In this document: positions 54,826 to 64,000 of the stretch, one piece after another
How the letters are laid out: every line of letters begins with the position of its first letter
Position numbering within the stretch: the stretch's first letter is position 1
Source: Cliona cf. orientalis
Lineage: Eukaryota > Porifera > Demospongiae > Clionaida > Clionaidae
Length of the DNA stretch: 64,000 nucleotides
Assembly (NCBI GenBank): GCA_963930775.1
Contig: OZ005690.1
Location: forward strand, 6,060,225 to 6,124,224
Direction of reading: 5' to 3'
Translations under genes and position numbers: made by a program
Notes under the pieces: model-generated
What the model was told of the DNA's origin: nothing
The model's database searches: none
What the model saw: the letters and a program-made list of their open reading frames with translations, nothing else

Positions 54826-57064
54826 TGACCGAACATTTAAAAAAGTTGAAAACTTTGACCATAGTGAATTCGAGCGATGTCTCAGCAAATCGGGAGATCG
54901 AGAACGTAAAAGAGGCAAAAGGAGTGAGGAAACATCAAGCCTGGGTAAGCTAGGTTTAATATTTAAATCTGTGCGTGTCAAGGGCATATAGACCCCTGAA
55001 AGTTGGTATAATTTTTTAGTTGCTGCTATGGCCCGTTGCCAGAAATGCCCTATGGAGCAGCGGACATCCATATGTTTGCATTATACAAGCCCTTGTAATT
55101 ATTAATTACAAGCGTACAATAAGTCATGAATATCATTATAAATTTCATGATCGACAAAAATCAACTTATTTATCATTATAATCAGGCCTTTGTAGGCTCC
55201 TACAATGTAATTTAATTTAAAATAGCTAGATAGTACCTTCAGTTGCCGTTTGTGATAAAATAATGTACAGTGCTACACAGCAAAAGAGTAGATTTTTTTC
55301 TAACTTTGCATGCACACTTATTATTACCTATAATGAATAGAAATATCACTTTTAGCAGCAGTATTAGTGTGCAAAGCTTCAAACAAAGACCGCTCCGTAA
55401 CAGAAGCTATGACGAATAATGACGTTGGTCAGGTATCACGTGCACAATACATAGCAATACAAACGATCAAAAATCGCAAGAAGGAAGGCTATAGACAAGA
55501 TGAGGTAAGTTTCTGAAGGTAGAGAATCGCTCTGGTATGTCTACTTCTATATAGTATTACTGTACATAGCTAACACGAGCGACAATCGTACCGCCTAGTG
55601 AGGCAGTGACTGTCAACCCCACAAAAAAACTTCGGAGCATTAAAAAGGCTTTTGGGCTGCCTATCGTTACTATCTTACCTCGCTTCGACGCCTTAGAAGC
55701 GAAGCGCTCCACGCGTTCAACGCTAACAACTCTGTTCTCGCTGCCTTCTCGTTCTTAGATCGCCAGTGGGCGTGGTCAATAAAACGTCACTATTGTACAC
55801 GTGCGTTGGGTACTACGTCATCAAGGGGGACTCCAACCCGTCTCGAGCACTCGGCGGAAACGTTTGCTTCCGGATTGGGCGTTTCCTGCAAAACATTCGC
55901 AGTTCCACATATACACCAGAATTATTAATGCATAAGGATGCACTGAGCACAATATTGACTCTTAACTAACACTTTCATGCAAGATTTGTGCCTAACATAA
56001 ATAGACCATATTTTAGGCTATTTTGGTCAATATCTCCGTCACACTTAGTAGTTAAGACTTCTTATTTGGCACAAAGATGCATCTAGTTGGTATCTATCTT
56101 CATCTCAAATCTGGATTCTTAACTATAATCCAATCCCGTGAAATGTGCCTAACATAAAAATTGGAAATTTTTGGCTATTTTTGCATGCTGAAGCCATATA
56201 GAAGGTGATATCAACATTCCGCTGCATATGTAGATAGTCCGTCCATTGACCTAACTGGGTATCAAATCAAATCTAGATACATGCAAGATTAACCACAAAA
56301 CACTGCAAAAACCATACAGTGGTAAAAATCTACTCTCTTGCTGTGTAGCACTGTAGTCCACAGCAGATCAGTGCAGTTCAACAATGATACTTGACACTTG
56401 ACGGCTAAATCTAGCTACTGATGGATGATAACTACACTAAAGTAGCCTAATCTCAACTATTTTCAATCTAAATAGTCAACAGAGACTTGATCTTGACACT
56501 CGCAGCAGTCCTGTCCACGATTCAGGGCCTCAGCTGTAGACCAGTTCAAAGGTCATGACGTCACTAACTGCCGAGTCAGCAAAAATTCTGCAATATTGCT
56601 GAACTTTGCCCTTGCAAAGTAAAATTTTAAAATGGCGATGAAGTGAGATTTAGGCTAGATCTATGAGGTTTCATAGCTAAATAAGTAGTCTAGATGATCG
56701 GAAGTCGGAATTTTAGGCTACTAGTGATGCAAAATTGTGCAAGTTTACAGGCACTTCAGCAAAAATGTATTGCTGTCTATGGACAAGTTGATCAAGTATG
56801 TTTGCTAAAATAGTAAATTCTGTGCATGCAGTATGGATAGTCGTAAATCATCAGGAGCTTCCTTTTATTGTATCAAAGAAGTCTAGATGATCGGAAGTTG
56901 GGTAGTTTGTTGTTTTGGTTTATCCCCATAGAGAATGTACACATCCAATTAAACGAATTATGAAACATTTTCGCTATTCCAACTATGGGATGGCCGCGTA
57001 TTTCTGGCAACGCATATGGTTACTGATAGTCTCACTCCTTGTATTCATACTGTCCATTTATATG

Positions 57065-57100
<36 letters not shown>

Positions 57101-57682
57101 TTTGGTACAGTTCGCTGCTGAGATGTCTCATCTCCTGGCAGCTTCTATTGAGATGACACATCTTATAGGCTGTACCTATGTAAAGTGCATGACCTTGTGT
57201 GTGTGTTACATTTGAAGGGCTCAGAAGCAAAGTGGGCTAACCCCGAACTAAATATGGGGAATTGTCTAAGAAGTTCAAAAATGGACTAAAAACCATATAT
57301 TGTACTCTGCCAAGTTGCCAAAATTTTCAAAAAATTGAATTTTCTATAGCTCATGAAACACATTTTAAACATGTTTTCAAGATTCGGGGGGCTAAGTCAA
57401 CATTTGTGGGTTAGCCCACTTTGCTTCTGAGCCCTTCATTTGTGCGTAGTTTTTGGTACAGTTTGCTGCTGAGATGCCTCATCTCCTGGCAGCTTCTATC
57501 GAGATGGCACATCTTATAGGCTGTACCGTGACAAATGGTGCATGTATGTTGTGTGTGTGTGTGCATGGTGCTTAGTTATTATTATGCTGCTGTGTACACA
57601 TGTATTTATATCCTGTACTACCTTTACACAGAAACTTGAGGATATGTTGAGTATTCAAGAAAAGAGTGTACAATCAAGATGA
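54826..57682 (+). CDS. weak three-exon gene model, Lys/Arg/Glu-rich product
   Basis: Candidate exons: up to 54944 (donor GTAAGC, phase 1; open frame from about 54826, no ATG seen), 55377-55504 (donor GTAAGT, phase 0) and 57632-57682 (ends TGA). The phases agree across both junctions and the product is charged (SGDRERKRGKRSEE, then NNDVGQVSRAQYIA, then KLEDMLSIQEK). I do not recognise it. Against it: the middle exon lies inside the TIR element 55268-56353, and the start is missing. Another frame opens at ATG 54738 but meets a stop just after splicing. Confidence 0.25.
55268..56353. mobile_element. DNA transposon with 30 bp inverted ends, TA target
   Basis: CAGTGCTACACAGCAAAAGA at the left and its reverse complement at the right (ending 56353). 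TA precedes and follows. TACAGTG-type ends with TA duplication fit Tc1/mariner-like elements, but no transposase frame is present. The 55600-55900 part is GC-rich and may be a further insertion. Confidence 0.65.
56354..57060. other. no gene supported
   Basis: AT-rich. The GATCGGAAGT(C/T)GG motif occurs twice (56698 and 56890). Nothing coding recognised. Confidence 0.3.
57068..57096. repeat. GT microsatellite
   Basis: A (GT)n run of about 14 units just ahead of the duplicated hairpin unit. Confidence 0.85.
57103..57545. repeat. direct duplication of ~100 bp separated by a MITE
   Basis: 57103-57208 and 57450-57545 share TTTTGGTACAGTT, GCTGCTGAGATG and CTCATCTCCTGGCAGCTTCT, and each forms an imperfect hairpin (GGTACAGTT and GGCTGTACC). 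Confidence 0.8.
57215..57435. mobile_element. 221 bp MITE with CATTTG target duplication
   Basis: AAGGGCTCAGAAGCAAAGTG and reverse complement at the ends, about 30 bp. CATTTG at 57209-57214 and 57436-57441. Confidence 0.85.
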
Positions 57683-58199
57683 TTGACAAAAGTGGATGTA
57701 CAAACTGAAGATCGTGAAGATGAGGAGAAACGATTGCTGTGGTATGCTGAAAGAAGTTAGCTACTTAGATGCAACAAATGGGCTCAAGCAGCGTGGCAAC
57801 CAAGCATAGAACTTGCAGTGACAAGCTCTGTTGGTAGTAGCAAGATTCTAAATTGAACTGTTGTGCACTAAGAAATATCAGTTGTCATTTAGTGATTCAG
57901 TACCATTAATTTGACATATCAGATACTTGTTTTATACTGGAAATTTCAATTGAACTATATGAATTCTGTACATGAAATTTCAATTCTCATTCAGAAATCA
58001 TGCAGCAGGAAAACTATAGGACACGTCACTTGTACACCACATGTTTGGTACCTGGGATTTAGCCCTATCCTCTACCTGACACGCATTATGAAATATCATG
58101 AATCCTGTAAGTAGGATTGTTGTCTGTTATGTCATCTAACACCCACCTCTCAGCCACATTACCTATAGTAAGAAATCCCATTTTTTGCCCAGTGATGGT

Positions 58200-59583
58200 T
58201 TCCTGTAAAAGATATTTTAGCGGAGTAGTCTGTGATCATGAATATACAAGGATATGCGGACTGAGATATACACTGCTCCACCAACATCAAATGCTGTGTT
58301 ATTGATAAATTGAATGCTTGACTGATATCTTATTGTGGTCATGAGTAATGATGGCATGATCCTATAGACTGCACCTCCTTGTAATGCAGAGTTGTTAAAA
58401 AAAAGAGTAAGTTGGAATAATTACCAACAATGATAACGGGGCGGACACCTGCTTCTATATAAATTGCACCACCTTTCACTATTGCAGAATTCATAATGAA
58501 TTTTAATGATTTATTAGTATTGATAATTATGGTTCCATAAAAAAAATATATGGCTCCTCCAATTTTTTTTGCTGTATTGTCGTAAAATTTAATACCACTG
58601 GTGTTCACATGAATAGTTGAATTCTCTAATGCTAGAGCTCCTCCAAACACTCCAAAATTGTGGCTGAAAATCAGGTTTGCTCCACTGTCAACTATTAATG
58701 TTGCACTGTAGAGCCTAATTGCTCCACCCTTTATAGCATAGTTGTATGTAAATATCACACGTGATTCAGCACCTACAGTGATCATTCCATCCCGCATGGC
58801 CAATGCTCCAAAAATACAAGTGGTATTATTCGTAAAGACCACCCTTGCTTTAGCACCAATGTGTATCATTGCATTATGCCCATGCACTGCTCCTCCAGCA
58901 TAGCTGCATGTTAATAGGTTGACAAAGTACACAGTTGCACCTGTTGTGATGTTAAGTGAAGATTAGACCTCACGGTGAGTGGTTTTTAGAAATACCTGAC
59001 GAATCCATTGAAGAAGGGGTCTCTATAATACTGTCAGTAAAGTTTTCATTTCCTATTAATGTTACTACACTAGAAAGGGCCCCAATAATTGATTTAAGTT
59101 GATGCTTATATGAATGAAATATTATGCTATTGCTGATAATTATCCCATCACTAAAATCACTTCTAACAAAGCAGTTTTCTTTGAATGTACAGTTGTCCAG
59201 TAAAGCTTGTGAGCCTCTTCCTGCAATACAGATGAAGGATATTAAGCTTTCATTTATGCCAGGATAGCCATAGAGGTTGGAGCTCTTCACTGCAATGTGG
59301 TTCTCATTAAGCTTTATTGCAGGACATCTCATTGTCAGGGTTGTGATGTTCATAAAGCTTACATTGAAGAAATGTAAAACTGTGCAACTGGGTTTACCAA
59401 GTTGCATACCAAACTGATGGTCGATGATGACACTTTCTCTGGATTCTGCAGCTCCTTTCATGACAAATGAGTGGAGTTTTTGTACAGTCAAATTCTTTGT
59501 ATAGTTGTGGACTCCACACATGAATATCAGTGTTATATTGACGTGGTCTGGTGAAAAGAACTCACTTTGAGTAGCTATCTACA
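58200..59583 (-). pseudogene. N-terminal half of a beta-helix membrane gene
   Basis: The frame from about 59583 encodes FFSPDHVNITLIF and MCGVHNYTKNL, matching residues 65-90 of the gene at 19990-23547. A 55 bp intron (58941-58995, GTATTT...CAACAG, phase 1) is followed by beta-helix repeats (AGGAVHG, KGGAIRL, GGAIYFF, KGGAIYI). A frameshift in a T8 run near 58400 moves the frame, after which QGGAVY and VGGAVYIS continue in another frame to about 58220. There is no signal peptide, Cys-rich linker or TM region. The parent gene lacks this intron, so this is a different paralogue. Confidence 0.8.
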
Positions 59584-60939
59584 GACTGTAGTATGAAAAA
59601 TTTTGAAAACATCCAATATACTTTCGATAAAATTAATGTAGCTAGTTATGAGCATACTAACTTGTACCAATGTATGTAATAACAGGAACAAACATGGAGT
59701 AGAATTACATGTACAGTACAAATTCTTACAACAAGGTACATACTACCAACAGAGTCTTAATTAAGTAGTTCATAGCTTTTCTCATAGTTGGTCATATAAT
59801 AATACTAAAAATACAGTGCGCACACAAACACACATGCACACACACGCACTCCACGCACACACACACATTAATTTTATGCACACACATAATATTATGCATA
59901 TTATCATTAGACTCTATCGCTTTCAGTAGCTTCCTCGGTTTGCTGTTCTCCACTTCAGTAGAATGTTGACAAGGAAGTGCTGCCTGACTATAATATACAT
60001 GAAAGACACATTAATCTCTTCATACAACAGGTTGTAACCATATTATTATAACAGTACCCATCACAAGCGTATACCGCCCGCCTCTCCTTTTGGGGGTGAG
60101 CCGGCCCTGGAGGTGGGCAGCAGCAGTGGCCTGCATTGCCCCGATTTGCAAGGATAGGATCATGATGATAATGAGTATTTATTGCAGTAGCAACCCCCGT
60201 AATAATTAGCATATCGAAGGCTTTTGGGGGGTATACCACTGGGGGCGGAGCCTCCTTGATGAACATTATTAAAGATCCACGGTGAAAATGTGTGTATTTT
60301 TTGTTCCTTGTTTCTCCTTCTGCAGGAGATACTGATCGAAGTTCACACTAGTTGGCACACTGGAAGAGGTGCTGCTGAGTGCTTGTGAAGGACGAGGGCT
60401 AAGATCTGTCAGCAAACTGTGATATTAACTGCTCCATCTCAATTTATTCAAACTCTTCTCTCTATTTCATTTTCAAAGAAGCATTCCTTGATTGCAGCTA
60501 CAATAATGAAATTTTTAATGTCTATACTGTCATCTGTGCTAATTATTGCTATGACAACATTTGTCTCCATCATTAAAATGCATGACGTTGTATGTGGAAA
60601 AAATTTTGCTTGCTATTTCAATGATTTGCTAGACTGCAAAATTTAAAGTTTTCTCCCATGTACTGCTTCCGTATTCTGGCATAACAATCTGATGCATGAA
60701 TTTTACAAAACCATACAATTATTATTCCTCAGTTACTGTACTAAAAACAAAAATTAACGATAATAAATTTGAAAGGGAGGGAGGATTCATTGGTTAACAA
60801 TAGTAACTGTTACTAATCTATATCTATTGCAATTGTAGAGATCAACAGTGTACTATTTAATTATAATATTAATGTGTAGCAGAAAAATTATTACTCAAAT
60901 TTGTAGTAATTAGAGTTTATTTTTTGGTATCTGCTTCGA
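59584..60939. other. spacer between two pseudogene halves
   Basis: CA microsatellite at about 59820-59890. GC-rich patch at 60070-60260 with GGGGGTGAGCCGGCCCTGG and GGGGGGTATACCACTGGGGG. A 75-residue frame at 60419-60646 has a signal-like run but no other support. Confidence 0.4.
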
Positions 60940-63022
60940 TCATTTTGTGTATTTAGCAGAAGCTGGCATGGTAATGGGCCGAGGAGTATAATTGATCAGC
61001 GGTTCAAGTTCAGGATCTTCAATTCGCTCGTGAGCAATGTCATCGTCATCGATGATCTCATTGATGACATCATTGCCTTGATTTTGTCTGCACCTCAAAC
61101 CAGCACTGAGACAAGGCTTGATCAAACTCCACACAACAATGATACAGAATTGAGCAAAGGTGATTCCAATTGATACCACGAGCAATTTTGACCTTGATTC
61201 AGTAGATTCCCACCTGTACAGAGTTCCAGAACTCAAGACAATAAGGTTAAGCAAGGTAGCACTTTCTAGAACTCTCACATTTATTCGCTTGTAAATATTC
61301 TTAAGGAAAGTAATAAAGCTATGAACAGTAACAGTGCAAACACATTCAGTTCTGGATTATCCACTGAAGTTACTGTCAATAGAGCCAGGAGTATTCCTCG
61401 AACAAGAAGCATTGCTCCAAACCAGTATCGGTGCTTATCCTTCAAAGGAGAGAAGCAAGCATCGTAGACAGGGGCTAGCTTATTGATCCACTTCAGTGGC
61501 CTTAGATGAGACACTCTCCTCAAAGGCTGAATGAACAGAAGCAGGAGTGTGTAGGGAAGCCACAGGAATATAAAAGTAGCAATTGCCGTTAAATGTGAGG
61601 GTGCTGGCAGTAGCGTAGGTTTCCATCGAGGTACCACACAGCATAGGAAGTGTTCTGTGGGTACTGTGCTATCACTGCAACTGAGGTGGCATCTATCACA
61701 GTACGAAGGAGCTTCAGGTAAGATAGAAGGAAGAGTGTGGTTAGAAGAGGAACAGCTCTGCTACCGATGAGGTTTGTGAGGCGAGAGGAGTAGCGGCAAG
61801 CAACAATGATAGCACCAGCAATGGCCCAGATAGCTATAGAATGGGAATAGAAACTGCAGCCATGTCTTCCAATAAGCATTCAGTCCAACAAAGAAGCAAG
61901 TCTCAATTCCAAAATCCAAGTTGAGCCAGGAAATAAAAATCTGAAGAAATGTGAATAAATAATTTGCTCTAATATCTGCGGGAAAGAGTATTATCTTGTA
62001 GGCCCATACAATGTTAGCATAGAAGATGACTCCATTAATGAGTCCTTGAGTGGCAGTGAGGTTGAGTGCAAGGATAAAGAACACAAGGAGGACACCACCA
62101 GCAGCAAAGGCAAGCAGGAGCGCCATGTTATGACTGTTGGGACATTCAATGCACCGAGAAGATCCAATTGCCAGGCTAAAGTTGTCCATGCAAGCACCAC
62201 ACAGGATGCCGGTTCGGTTAGAGGCACACTGCTTGCTGGGATCATCTCCAATGTTGACTATCTTATTACCTGACTTGCAGTAGAGTAGGGGACAGAATCT
62301 GTTGTATAAGATACCACTCTCATTGAAGGTTGCATTTACCCACACAGTGCTATTCAACTGCAGGAGACCAGTTTTGTTTTTTATTGAACAGCTAAAGCCA
62401 TTGTTAGCCAAGATAGGATAACAGCTGCATGCAGTTTCATGGTGATTTGCAATCAGTCCTGGAGGACAGCCTGGGAGTAAGATGATATTTATGAAAATTG
62501 GAGTTGTTAGAAGTTCAGGCTCTATACAACCAGACTGATAAAAATTGATAGGTATTTGTTGCTTGATCATATTTATATAGTTAAAGATATCATACTTTGT
62601 TGATTCATTGCTTATATAACCAGATACTGGCAGAGATGATGTCTGTAACAGTAAAAGTTCCGATGATAATCACGTTTAGAGTAAACCGTATAGTTTAAAG
62701 GAGCACATTTTTCACTGTCGATTACTTGTTGCGATTTGTCTTGTTTTGAGAGAAAATCTGAATAAAGTGATCTCGTTCCAACTGTAGTGCCAAAGTCATA
62801 ACCCACTATACATGCAGGTAATGTAATGGTTCCACCACGATAAACACTGGTATCAGTGAAAATGTACGAGATATTAGCACACTGTGGTTTACCATCAGAA
62901 TTGCAGAGACACACACGCTGAGGAGCAGAGGATACTGGAGATAGGGTCTCGTTGAAGCCAGGGTCAAAGGAGATGCTATTGTGTTCATTGCCTGGACCAA
63001 AACAATGAGATACCGGTGTCAC
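60940..63022 (-). pseudogene. C-terminal half of a beta-helix membrane gene, frameshifted
   Basis: Encodes the linker (FDPGFNETLSPVSS, RVCLCNSDGKPQC), the Cys-rich segment (CPLLYCKSGNK, GILCGACMDN, CIECPN), the TM region and a tail (HERIEDPEL) homologous to the gene at 19990-23547 but clearly diverged. At least four breaks: a shift near 62675, a 4-base insertion near 61842 (CTATAGCTATCTGG), a one-base loss near 61592 and another near 61275. The beta-helix part is absent; the frame starts next to a CTCC-rich repeat (63030-63150). It lies upstream of the N-terminal half at 58200-59583 in transcription order, so the halves are swapped. Confidence 0.85.
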
Positions 63023-63027
63023 AGGGT

Positions 63028-63155
63028 AGAACCTCCCCCCGGAAATTTCCTCCGGGGGAGAGAATATCCTAAGTATAAATTCTCCTCCCAGAGAGAGTAT
63101 CCTAGTAAATTATCTTCCCCTCCAGGGTAAAACCTCCTCCCTACCAAACTTCACA
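63028..63155. repeat. degenerate CTCC-rich repeat
   Basis: GGTAGAACCTCC, CTCCGGGGGAGAGAATATCC, CCCAGAGAGAGTATCC and GGTAAAACCTCC: irregular repeats with small inverted pairs (CCCCCGGAAA / TTTCCTCCGGGGG). Confidence 0.5.
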
Positions 63156-63664
63156 AGGCATCTCCCCTGCGTGTCTGTAGCTACATAGCCACTTGATGTC
63201 TGCATGCACTTAAGTTGTAACAACTATAATGACATTGTGGAATATTGAAATAATAAATAATTATGCATGAAGAGAAATATGGTAGATATCAGTCATTACA
63301 TGATCATGAGTGGATGAAAACATCAACATTTACAACATTTATAACAAAACCAGTCTCCATGAGGAACATTGTTCAGTCCACAGTCCACCAGGTCAACTTT
63401 TTTGTCGATAACCTCAACATAGAGTAGGTTGTTCTCAACAACGTACCTGCATGTAGGTATAATTATTGCTCTTCAAATGACGTCGGATACTGTAAATAAT
63501 GCATAGTGTAGCCTGTTGCGGCAGGACCTACCTCGAAGCCTTATCTCTTATATTTCTTTTTTCATTCTCGCTATAAGGCCAGATCGGTATTTGTTTGAAG
63601 TGCTCGTTTTGTATCACAAAATGTCATCATACTCCTGTACTGTGGCCATAATAATATTAGGGTG
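63156..63664. other. no gene seen
   Basis: AT-rich sequence with no supportable frame. Confidence 0.3.
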
Positions 63665-63945
63665 ATTGCAGTGAAGTGATGTAGTCCTTGTAGTAGTGTC
63701 GATGTCCTTGAAGAGTCTATGTCCTTGATGAGTAGATGTCCTTGATTGCAGCGAAGAATGATGTAGTCCTTGAAGAGTCGATGTAGTCCTTGTAGTAGAG
63801 TCGATGTCCTTGAAGAGTTGTTGTCCTTGAAGAGTCGATGTCCTTGATTGCAGCGAAGAGTGATGTAGTCCTTCGAAGTCCTTGAAGAGTTGAAAAGATG
63901 TAGTCCATTGAAGTCCTTGATGAGTTGAAGTGGTAGTTGGATGCT
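63665..63945. repeat. tandem array of GATGTAGTCCTTGAAGAGT units
   Basis: About twelve or more units of variable length built on GATGTCCTTGAAGAGTC and GATGTAGTCCTTG, some joined by ATTGCAGCGAAGA. A minus-strand frame (63978-63571, 135 residues, SSRTSTLLQGLH-type repeats) runs through it but has no other sign of a gene. Confidence 0.8.
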
Positions 63946-64000
63946 TTGAAGTTCATATGAATACTGTGTGTTGCTCATGCTGCCACCCTGCTTTTATAGA

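Noticed and set aside
60419..60646. 75-residue frame with a hydrophobic segment
   Set aside because: No conserved motif, no neighbouring exon, and AT-rich sequence gives such runs by chance.
63665..63945. CRISPR-like array
   Set aside because: Units vary in length, there are no unique spacers of constant size, no cas genes and the DNA is eukaryotic.
63571..63978. 135-residue frame with SSRTSTLLQGLH repeats
   Set aside because: It only reads through the tandem repeat; a second frame of the same array is equally open.

Overview
The window looks like animal nuclear DNA, most likely from a marine sponge (demosponge). It is AT-rich, carries short spliced exons with GT/AG introns, and is full of small inverted-repeat transposons. 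The genes are of kinds sponges hold in large numbers: an intronless TRIM-NHL E3 ligase, beta-helix receptors with many membrane segments and Pmp-like GGAIY repeats, modular Ig/FN3 membrane receptors, a fibrinogen-domain fragment and secreted Cys-rich proteins. No bacterial operons, CRISPR arrays or rRNA genes are seen. The taxonomic call is inference from gene content.

Layout. 1-620 (minus): 5' part of an aerolysin/ETX-MTX2-like gene running off the window edge. 1594-2983 (minus): a probable two-exon proline-rich small protein. 4502-10706 (minus): a 13-exon receptor with signal peptide, eight Ig-like domains, FN3, a juxtamembrane domain, one TM helix and a Tyr-bearing tail. 13478-15805 (minus): TRIM-NHL. 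16241-17462: truncated, broken copy of the 5' part of the Ig receptor. 18838-19529: fibrinogen-domain exons fused to a piece of the next gene. 19990-23547 (minus): intact 1185-residue beta-helix/polytopic membrane protein. 23.6-37.4 kb: repeats and an inverted, deleted copy of that gene (30366-32282, plus). 37407-37754 (minus): small secreted 8-Cys protein. 38-48 kb: transposons nested inside transposons, including a foldback element with about 600 bp arms carrying about twenty ACGTAAAA motifs. 49180-50605 (minus): secreted protein with three ~60-residue Cys repeats. 50.9-57.5 kb: TTAA-, TA- and other-type elements, a 70-72 bp minisatellite, and a weak three-exon gene model on the plus strand. 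58.2-63.0 kb (minus): two frameshifted halves of another beta-helix gene in swapped order. 63.6-63.95 kb: tandem repeat.

How it fits together. The region is a fast-evolving cluster of cell-surface receptors, with one intact and several decaying copies of each receptor type. Segmental direct repeats (3.64-4.36 kb with 12.26-13.06 kb; 9.48-12.2 kb with 16.24-18.58 kb) and transposon insertions show the likely mechanism of turnover. A role in self/non-self or microbe recognition is plausible from the domain types but is inference only. Splice sites, starts and element ends were read by eye; exon lengths and phases were checked for consistency.
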